From: Dehalococcoidales bacterium
Lineage (GTDB): Bacteria; Chloroflexota; Dehalococcoidia; Dehalococcoidales; UBA3254
Direction of reading: 5' to 3'
Length of the DNA: 6,660 bases
Assembly (NCBI GenBank): GCA_028718465.1
Contig: JAQULX010000159.1
Location: 1-6,660, forward strand
Positions 1 through 4,556 of the stretch are shown here, one piece after another; within the stretch, counting starts at the first letter, position 1, and every line of letters starts with the position of its first letter. A program made the translations under genes and the position numbers. The notes below the pieces were generated by a model. That model was not told where the DNA came from and did no database searches. It saw only the letters and a list, made by a program, of their open reading frames with translations.

Positions 1-230
1 ACTTTCAAATAGATATATCAGCCTCACAGCCTGGAATATCGATTATGACTTGCGGTTATATTTGGCGGAATAGGTCGTATTGCGATAATTATAACTTTAC
101 TGATAGAAATGTACAAGTTTTAGCATAAGTGGGTCTTTTTGACAATATTTATTTAAGCACCGCAGAATAATTAACGCAAGATTTCGAATTAGGCGGGTAT
201 ATCCTTAAAATAGCGATAGAAACATATAAA
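1..230. other. AT-rich intergenic stretch, no gene seen
   Basis: This stretch lies downstream of the transporter gene and is rich in A and T. I found no open frame of useful length with a ribosome binding site, and no convincing hairpin plus T-run for ending the leftward transporter transcript. A TTGACA box at 139-144 faces right, but it has only a poor -10 match and no gene follows it on that strand. The left neighbour is outside the window, so part of this could be its control region. Confidence 0.5.
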
Positions 231-1457
231 TCAGATGGGTTTATGCAGGGGCCTGAGAGACGCGGTGAGTATGGCTCCTGCAACCCCGATTACGGCACAG
301 ACGATCACGGCAAGATCATAGCTGCCGGTGGTGTCAAACAGGTAACCGGTTACTACCGGACCAACAGAACCTCCCAGTGTAAAACCGAAGCTGATAGCTC
401 CGAGCAGTATCCCCTGGTACTTCATGCCGAACAGTTCCGCTGTCAAAGGCGCTTCCATGGACGTTGATCCGCCAATGCCGGTGCCGTGGACAACGGCAAA
501 GAGATAAAACATTAAAACGGTGCTGATCGGTACCAGCCAGAACAGCGCCACTGACATCAGGACCATGCCGATGAGTATCACGTTCCGATTGCCGATTCTA
601 TCGGCTGTGAGGCCTAGAACGATCCCGGACAGGCTCTGCACTCCCCCGGAAACTGCCAGTACATTAGCTGCGGCAGCAGGTGAAATTCCGAAATCGGTAA
701 TTAGCGGTACCAGGTGAATGGTTATCGTAAAAGTGCAGTAGCCGACACAGATGTATATAATCATGGTTACCCAGAATTGCCAGGTGGCTGCTGCCCCCTT
801 CAAATTCAGTCCCCTCCCTCCTGTTGACGGGTCCGCCGGCTTTCCTCCGGTATGACCGTATGGCAGCAGGTCCATTCGAGCCGGGTCGCTCCGGATAAAC
901 TGGGCGGCGGCAATCCCGGCTACCATGACTACTGCTCCGATGATAAGGTTAGCAATCCGCCAGTCTGAGAGGGAAATCAGCCAGTTAGATACCGGCGCGA
1001 AGGTGATCGTGCCTACCCCGATACCGGCCAGGACGATTCCTGACATCAGTCCCCGTTTCTTGACGAACCATCTGGTGACAGCGGCCATGAGGGAGACGAA
1101 GATACCGCCCATTCCCAGGCCTGTTAGCAGACCGTAAAATACATATAATTGCCAGGAGTGGCTGGTAAACGAGACCAGCACTAATCCCAGTCCCAGAAAG
1201 AAGCAGCAGATGGTTATGACCAATCTTGAACCAAACTTATCATGAACCCGGCCCATGTAGATGCCCCAGAGTCCCTGTACAATCATTGACAACGTGACAG
1301 CCCCTGAGATCAGGGCGCGGCTCCAGCCAAGCTCGGCTTCGATCGGCTTGAAGAAGACTCCGAAGCTGGTCCTGACTCCATATGTCAGCACCATGATAAT
1401 GAAAGCCAGGATAACAACATTATAACCGTGATAAAAGCGGGACTCGTTTGCAGGCAT
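231..1457 (-). CDS. Major facilitator superfamily transporter, OFA/monocarboxylate-porter-like
   Basis: A 408-residue polytopic membrane protein with about 12 hydrophobic helices, the usual size for the major facilitator superfamily. Seen: the loop between helices 2 and 3 carries a motif-A-like GRVHDKFGSR (residues 69-78), and the second half repeats it as GLTADRIGNR (282-291). A basic stretch, FVKKRG, follows helix 4 (from residue 131). A hydrophilic central loop (about 189-225) separates the two six-helix halves. The N-terminus (FYHGYNVV, then helix 1) resembles the oxalate/formate antiporter and monocarboxylate porter groups, so an organic anion substrate is plausible, but this is inference and the substrate cannot be read here. 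I chose the ATG at 1457 because AAAGAG lies about 8 bases upstream, an extended -10 box ends just before it, and family members start near this point. The frame stays open to a GTG at 1517 (428 residues) and an ATG at 1511, both with poorer ribosome sites. It is transcribed alone, divergently from the small membrane protein. Confidence 0.88.
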   Translation of the reverse strand: MPANESRFYHGYNVVILAFIIMVLTYGVRTSFGVFFKPIEAELGWSRALISGAVTLSMIVQGLWGIYMGRVHDKFGSRLVITICCFFLGLGLVLVSFTSHSWQLYVFYGLLTGLGMGGIFVSLMAAVTRWFVKKRGLMSGIVLAGIGVGTITFAPVSNWLISLSDWRIANLIIGAVVMVAGIAAAQFIRSDPARMDLLPYGHTGGKPADPSTGGRGLNLKGAAATWQFWVTMIIYICVGYCTFTITIHLVPLITDFGISPAAAANVLAVSGGVQSLSGIVLGLTADRIGNRNVILIGMVLMSVALFWLVPISTVLMFYLFAVVHGTGIGGSTSMEAPLTAELFGMKYQGILLGAISFGFTLGGSVGPVVTGYLFDTTGSYDLAVIVCAVIGVAGAILTASLRPLHKPI

Positions 1458-1488
1458 TAATGACTCTTTTTCAGGATTATTAAACCGA

Positions 1489-1497
1489 ATTGTACCA
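1489..1497 (-). promoter_or_regulatory. Candidate extended -10 promoter for the MFS gene
   Basis: Read leftward, the sequence is TGGTACAAT, an extended -10 element (TGn followed by a 5/6 match to TATAAT). No good -35 box lies at 17-18 bases, which extended -10 promoters tolerate. Transcription would begin near 1482, giving a leader of about 25 bases before the ATG at 1457. If used, it excludes the GTG at 1517 as the start. A second leftward candidate, TATACT at 1538-1543 with TTAAGA 18 bases upstream, would allow the longer form. Confidence 0.35.
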
Positions 1498-1539
1498 TAT
1501 CTATCCGGCATTAGCACCGCTTACCCATCAGCAATAAAG

Positions 1540-1545
1540 TATAAT
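1540..1545 (+). promoter_or_regulatory. Candidate -10 box for the small membrane protein gene
   Basis: A perfect TATAAT lies 45 bases before the ATG at 1585, which would place the transcript start near 1552 and leave room for the GGAGGAGG ribosome site. No clear -35 box is found at 16-18 bases, so the promoter may be weak or activator-dependent. It sits in the short spacer shared with the divergent transporter gene. Confidence 0.4.
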
Positions 1546-1584
1546 TTGAATTGTAAACATTCTTAAATGGGAGGAGGAAAAGAA

Positions 1585-1812
1585 ATGAAAGTGGAAGTAA
1601 TTGAAAAAATAGCTGTTCTGATTACTACTGCGTTCGGTCTTGTGGCGGCCCTGGCCTGGAATGAGGCAATACAGACCATATTTCAGGCTATCTTCGGCAC
1701 GGCAAGCAGTATTCCCGCGATGATAGGATACGCTGTGGTGGTTACGATAATAGCGGTGGCAGTTACTATCTGGATAGCCCGCGTAGCCAGAAGGTCGAAA
1801 GAAGAAGGCTGA
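1585..1812 (+). CDS. Small two-helix membrane protein, DUF5654-like
   Basis: A 75-residue protein of unknown function. Seen: a short charged N-terminus (MKVEVIEK), a first hydrophobic helix at about residues 8-28 ending in ALAWNEA, a middle segment with IQTIFQAIFG, a second helix at about 44-66, and a basic/acidic tail (RVARRSKEEG). The pattern EKIA.LIT.AFGLVAALAWNEAI matches what I remember of family DUF5654, small membrane proteins in archaea and bacteria with no assigned role; this is from memory and not searched. The ATG at 1585 is chosen because GGGAGGAGG (1569-1577) is a near-perfect ribosome site 7 bases before it. An in-frame ATG at 1567 would put that site inside the coding region and is unlikely. 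The gene stands alone, divergent from the transporter and convergent with the helicase. Confidence 0.8.
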   Translation: MKVEVIEKIAVLITTAFGLVAALAWNEAIQTIFQAIFGTASSIPAMIGYAVVVTIIAVAVTIWIARVARRSKEEG

Positions 1813-1825
1813 GTGCTATTATAAA

Positions 1826-1846
1826 TCCGGCTAATCCGCTGCCGGA
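1826..1846 (-). terminator. Possible weak terminator of the helicase gene
   Basis: Read leftward, TCCGGC pairs with GCCGGA around a 9-base loop that contains the helicase TAG stop codon, followed by TTTATAAT. The stem is short (6 bp) and the T-run is interrupted, so the call is weak. Its position at the end of the leftward helicase gene and just after the rightward small gene is appropriate. Confidence 0.3.
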
Positions 1847-3153
1847 GCTTCTTCTTGCGTGAAAGGATTTTTTGGTAGTGTGTTAAGTTCATGAAGCGCC
1901 GCTTCAGAGCTTTTTTTTAACTCCCGGTCGAAGACCAGCGTTTCTTCATTAACTTTGAGCGCAATGTTGTTGAGACCAAGAACCTGGAGTCCTTTAAGAG
2001 AACGTACGCGAGATAATGCGACATAGCCCATGCCTTTTTCAAAACATTTTGAAAGATCAACCTGAGCGGCGTCCAGCGTCATCCCCTGGCTTTTATGCAC
2101 CGTCAAGGCCCAGGCCAGCCGGAGGGGCACCTGTGATATTTGCGCGAGTATTTTTCCAGCCTCTTCAACACTCCAGGTAGCAGGTTCGGCTGTGATTTCT
2201 TTATTATCTTTATTATTCAGCAGAGTGATCACTGGAAATCCGTTTTCATTAAATCCTTTCACTTTGCCCAGCGTACCGTTTACATAGCCCTTTTCGAAAT
2301 TATTTTTTACAAACATTACCTCAGCGTCTTTTTTTAATACCAGTTTTTCAGGGGCGAGACAGCCCTTTTTCAGGGAACCGGCTATTTCCGAAATCCCGGT
2401 TGCATTCATCCGGTATTCGTATTCTTTCCCGGGGAGCCGGCCAAGTTCACGCTGGTTTTCCCAATCGACATTCTGATTATGCGCATAAAGCCTGACAAAA
2501 CGGCCGGACCGGCTTAGCGGGATCGCAGCGGTACGGCACCGGCGTAAACAGTCTATCACTGTTTCATCTACCGCCGCATTGCGAATGGCACTGAGTATTC
2601 TCAGATACTCCTGGTCTCCCTGACGGTGCTGCTCGTGGAGGTAGCAGACTCTTAAGTTCAAATTCTTCCAGGCAGGCGATTTATACACAGCTTGCGGCGT
2701 TGGTTCATTGGCCCCGGCAACGGGCGGGAGCTGGAAAAAGTCGCCGCAAAGCACTACCTGCATGCCGCCAAAAGGTTCCCAGTTCCCACGCGCGATCCTG
2801 GCTACCTTTTCCAGCAGGTCGAGGCGGTCCGAATCGAGCATGGAGACTTCATCGATAATGAGCGTTTGTGTTTTTTGAAATCGGCGGGCGATTCGTTTTC
2901 TCTTTACGATTTCCAGAATTTCCTTATCGGAAGCATCTCGCAGTAATCTGATGCCCGCCCAGGAATGGATGGTTATTCCCTCCATATGTGTTGCTGCAAT
3001 GCCGGTTGAAGCGGTAATACCTACGCGCACTTTTTGGGATTTGAGGTACTGGATATATTTATTCAAAAGATAGGTTTTGCCGCTGCCGGCGGCTCCGGTG
3101 AGATAGACGTTATGCCCGTGTTTAAGTATTCTGAGTGCTTCTTCTTGAGTCAT
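1831..3153 (-). CDS. PIF1-like superfamily 1 DNA helicase
   Basis: A 440-residue ATP-dependent helicase, expected to act 5'-to-3' on DNA by analogy with PIF1/RecD-type enzymes. Motifs seen in order: Walker A GAAGSGKT (20-27); motif Ia with ITASTGIAA (45-53) and the following IHSWAGI, characteristic of PIF1; Walker B LIIDEVSML with D100 and E101; motif III GDFFQLPPV (136-144) with Q140; near the C-terminus VHKSQGMTLD (from 352) and YVALSRVRS with R382, matching the PIF1 family's late motifs. The length is near the minimum for this family and no extra domain is evident. The short acidic tail (PFTQEEAPAAD) is not a recognisable domain. The ATG at 3153 has GGGGGA 11 bases upstream, a somewhat long spacing, and a good promoter further up. 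It is monocistronic. Known PIF1 relatives resolve G-quadruplexes and stalled forks, but the role here is not evident from context. Confidence 0.93.
   Translation of the reverse strand: MTQEEALRILKHGHNVYLTGAAGSGKTYLLNKYIQYLKSQKVRVGITASTGIAATHMEGITIHSWAGIRLLRDASDKEILEIVKRKRIARRFQKTQTLIIDEVSMLDSDRLDLLEKVARIARGNWEPFGGMQVVLCGDFFQLPPVAGANEPTPQAVYKSPAWKNLNLRVCYLHEQHRQGDQEYLRILSAIRNAAVDETVIDCLRRCRTAAIPLSRSGRFVRLYAHNQNVDWENQRELGRLPGKEYEYRMNATGISEIAGSLKKGCLAPEKLVLKKDAEVMFVKNNFEKGYVNGTLGKVKGFNENGFPVITLLNNKDNKEITAEPATWSVEEAGKILAQISQVPLRLAWALTVHKSQGMTLDAAQVDLSKCFEKGMGYVALSRVRSLKGLQVLGLNNIALKVNEETLVFDRELKKSSEAALHELNTLPKNPFTQEEAPAAD
1885..1918 (+). terminator. Rho-independent terminator of the small membrane protein gene, inside the opposing helicase gene
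   Basis: TGAAGC (1892-1897) pairs with GCTTCA (1901-1906) around a 3-base loop. The stem continues with AAGTTC (1885-1890) against GAGCTT (1907-1912), with one bulged A (1891) and one T-G pair. Eight T residues (1911-1918) follow. This is a standard rightward terminator about 70 bases after the small gene's stop. It lies within the 3' coding part of the helicase on the other strand, where the T-run corresponds to Lys-Lys codons. On the leftward strand there is no T-run, so it should act in one direction only. Confidence 0.55.
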
Positions 3154-3220
3154 GGCGCGGCAGGTCCCCCGATGACGGTTTTAAGTTTCCCGGCTGTTAT
3201 TTACATAAAATACACCTAAT

Positions 3221-3249
3221 ATGATAAACTTCTTCTGAGCTATCGTCAA
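3221..3249 (-). promoter_or_regulatory. Sigma-70/A-type promoter of the helicase gene
   Basis: Read leftward, TTGACG (3249-3244) and TATCAT (3226-3221) are separated by exactly 17 bases, each box matching consensus at 5 of 6 positions. Transcription would start near 3214, giving a leader of about 60 bases before the helicase ATG. This is the best-formed promoter in the window. Confidence 0.6.
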
Positions 3250-3531
3250 TGACGGATGCGGACGCGGCAAAGGGTAGGGAATTTTGATTAATGATTAATG
3301 AAGGGGGAGAAAGAGCCTGGGTTCCGTGTCGAGCATTGAATGACGGGAGAGGGGCTTTCATCGTGACAGACTGGCATATATTTCAGGCGTCTTATATGGT
3401 TCCCATCATGAGGGGGTTATAAAATAGTACCTGCAGCCGGATTTGCCCATAGCCGCTTCTGAATGTGTCAATAGCGCAATGTTGTATCTTCAATACTATG
3501 CTTTTCGGAGAAAATCAGTACTTAAGTGATA

Positions 3532-3561
3532 TTGCTTCCTTAACTTTACCTCTCTTATAAT
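3532..3561 (+). promoter_or_regulatory. Promoter of the two-helix membrane protein gene
   Basis: TTGCTT (3532-3537) and a perfect TATAAT (3556-3561) are 18 bases apart, predicting a transcript start near 3568. The -10 box overlaps the first possible ATG (3560), so if this promoter is used that ATG is not in the mRNA. This argues for a start further in, at TTG 3599. Confidence 0.5.
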
Positions 3562-3598
3562 GTACATATCTGGCATCTGGATGAGGGATGGTGAGAAG

Positions 3599-4081
3599 TT
3601 GAATATTTCACATAAAGACAAGAAATATTTGGCCGGCGGTAAAACAGGCGACAGGGAATTCAAACTAAAAGATCAGCATGTGCTTACTTCTGACAACAGG
3701 CTGTTTATCAAAAATGATAACAACGTTCGATATATTGATTATTCCGATATATCGGGCATCCACTTATTTGTACAAAGAAAATTATTGATAATTTGTGCGG
3801 GAATAGCCATTATCGCGGGCACTTTGTTTCTGCAGCGTCTCGACGGTTGGGTTTTCGGAATTCCGGTAGGCAGGATGATCTGGGGCTACGGTAGTGGCGA
3901 GTCGTATCTAATTATTGGAATGCTCCTTATGCTGCTTGGCTTCATGTGGAAAACGCTGAGTATCAAGTTCAAAGTGGACAATTCAAGTGATGAACTGGTG
4001 CTGTCAGGCGACTGGTCCACCGTGAAATCCCTGGCCAGGTTTGTCAAGGAACGCAGATCCCAGACACATCACGATTCATAA
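3599..4081 (+). CDS. Unknown membrane protein, two helices between possible PH-like halves
   Basis: I do not recognise a named family. In the 160-residue form, residues 1-60 are polar and look like beta strands (VLTSDNRLFIKN, then VRYIDYSDISGIHL). Helix 1 spans about 62-78 and helix 2 about 102-117, joined by a glycine-rich loop. A final segment has IKFKVDNS, a strand-like ELVLSG, and a helix SLARFVKERR. The pattern 'TSDNRLFI..., Y.DISGI' then a hydrophobic hairpin and a last helix resembles bacterial PH-like proteins in which a membrane hairpin interrupts the fold; this is inference from the pattern only. The TTG at 3599 is chosen because GGTGA lies 4 bases upstream, matching the 3' part of the ribosome site consensus, and because the likely promoter's -10 box covers the ATG at 3560. 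The longer forms from 3560 (173 residues) or 3581 lack a ribosome site. The gene is monocistronic and followed by a strong terminator. Confidence 0.7.
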   Translation: MNISHKDKKYLAGGKTGDREFKLKDQHVLTSDNRLFIKNDNNVRYIDYSDISGIHLFVQRKLLIICAGIAIIAGTLFLQRLDGWVFGIPVGRMIWGYGSGESYLIIGMLLMLLGFMWKTLSIKFKVDNSSDELVLSGDWSTVKSLARFVKERRSQTHHDS

Positions 4082-4102
4082 TTAAATAATATCCTGAGAT
4101 TG

Positions 4103-4163
4103 AATACTCGCCGGGACTAAAGCATTTATCCTGCTGATCATATTTCCCAGCGAGTATTTTTTA
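4103..4163 (+). terminator. Long-stem terminator after the two-helix membrane protein gene
   Basis: AATACTCGC (4103-4111) pairs perfectly with GCGAGTATT (4150-4158). After one mismatch the stem continues with GGGA (4113-4116) against TCCC (4145-4148). A small inner pairing, AGCA (4121-4124) with TGCT (4132-4135), fills much of the loop. The stem runs into a T-run at 4157-4162. It begins about 22 bases after the stop codon at 4081, as expected for a rho-independent terminator. The loop is larger than usual. Confidence 0.65.
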
Positions 4164-4164
4164 T

Positions 4165-4553
4165 TCTGGAGGATCCCGCCTTATCCGGCGAATGACAGGT
4201 CTGCGTCATATCACCGAATGCCCCCATGGTCCCACCCGAACCCTGCGTGGTTATCGACATCAAATCAAAGCGGCGGCCTGCGGCGTCTGAGTTCAGGTCT
4301 GCCCTGAAATCCTATACGTATACCGGGCACTATAATAAGGATTCCCGCCTGGGGTAACGTTTGACATTTATTCATTGCTGTGACATCATATTAGCGTTAG
4401 ATTATGTTTAATAGTACTAATACAAACAATACGATTATCCCGTACAATAGCTCTGACCGGAATTCCCAATGTATTTGCTCAAAACCTTGCTTATGATTTG
4501 CTTACTTGTGCCAAGCCGGCCGTCTTTATATTTATAATCAAGGAGAATGAGAT
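4165..4553. other. Intergenic region upstream of the molybdenum hydroxylase gene
   Basis: About 390 bases with no gene I can support. The left part (to about 4350) is GC-richer and holds small hairpins: ATGAC/GTCAT (4192-4196 with 4205-4209) and TTCAGG/CCTGAA (4292-4297 with 4303-4308). It also has a 10-base palindrome TATACGTATA (4313-4322) and a near-duplicate GGAT(T)CCCGCCT at 4171-4181 and 4339-4350. The right part is AT-rich and should contain the control region of the next gene. I compared it by eye with the molybdenum cofactor riboswitch and did not see a match. Confidence 0.4.
4361..4389 (+). promoter_or_regulatory. Tentative promoter for the molybdenum hydroxylase gene
   Basis: A perfect TTGACA (4361-4366) is followed 17 bases later by CATCAT (4384-4389), only a 3/6 match to the -10 consensus. 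A TACAAT at 4443-4448 is another possible -10 box but lacks a good -35. With the first option the leader would be about 155 bases long, enough for regulation in the mRNA. Confidence 0.25.
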
Positions 4554-4556
4554 TTG
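4540..4556 (+). promoter_or_regulatory. Ribosome binding site that fixes a TTG start
   Basis: AAGGAG (4540-4545) lies 8 bases before the TTG at 4554-4556, an ideal spacing. The nearby ATG at 4547 is in a different frame that ends quickly and sits too close to the site. The TTG frame begins with KTVNLTING, the normal first strand of the family, which confirms the choice. Confidence 0.85.

Larger units (their letters stand above)
3154..3598. other. Intergenic region between divergent helicase and membrane protein genes
   Basis: About 445 bases without a gene I can support. It carries the helicase promoter at one end and the promoter of the 3599 gene at the other. Between them are a tandem 7-base repeat GATTAAT at 3286-3299 and a 43-codon frame (3291-3422, plus) that starts at ATG but has only a distant TAGGGA upstream and no recognised similarity. 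Other short frames in the same stretch are broken by stops. It may hold a decayed gene or an unrecognised small RNA; I cannot show either. Confidence 0.45.

Noticed and set aside
139..168. TTGACA followed by CAGAAT at 18 bases, facing right
   Set aside because: No gene follows on the plus strand, and the -10 match is only 4/6 in an AT-rich stretch where such matches occur by chance.
1567..1584. Upstream ATG giving an 81-residue form of the small membrane protein
   Set aside because: Those codons are the ribosome binding site itself (GGGAGGAGG) for the ATG at 1585.
3291..3422. 43-codon plus-strand frame beginning MINEGGERAW
   Set aside because: The only upstream purine run (TAGGGA) is too far from the ATG, no similarity is recognised, and the length is within chance expectation.
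4360..4553. Possible molybdenum cofactor riboswitch or sigma-54 promoter before the oxidoreductase gene
   Set aside because: I found no TGGC-N-GC sigma-54 pattern and no recognisable riboswitch core by eye. A covariance-model search would be needed to exclude the riboswitch.
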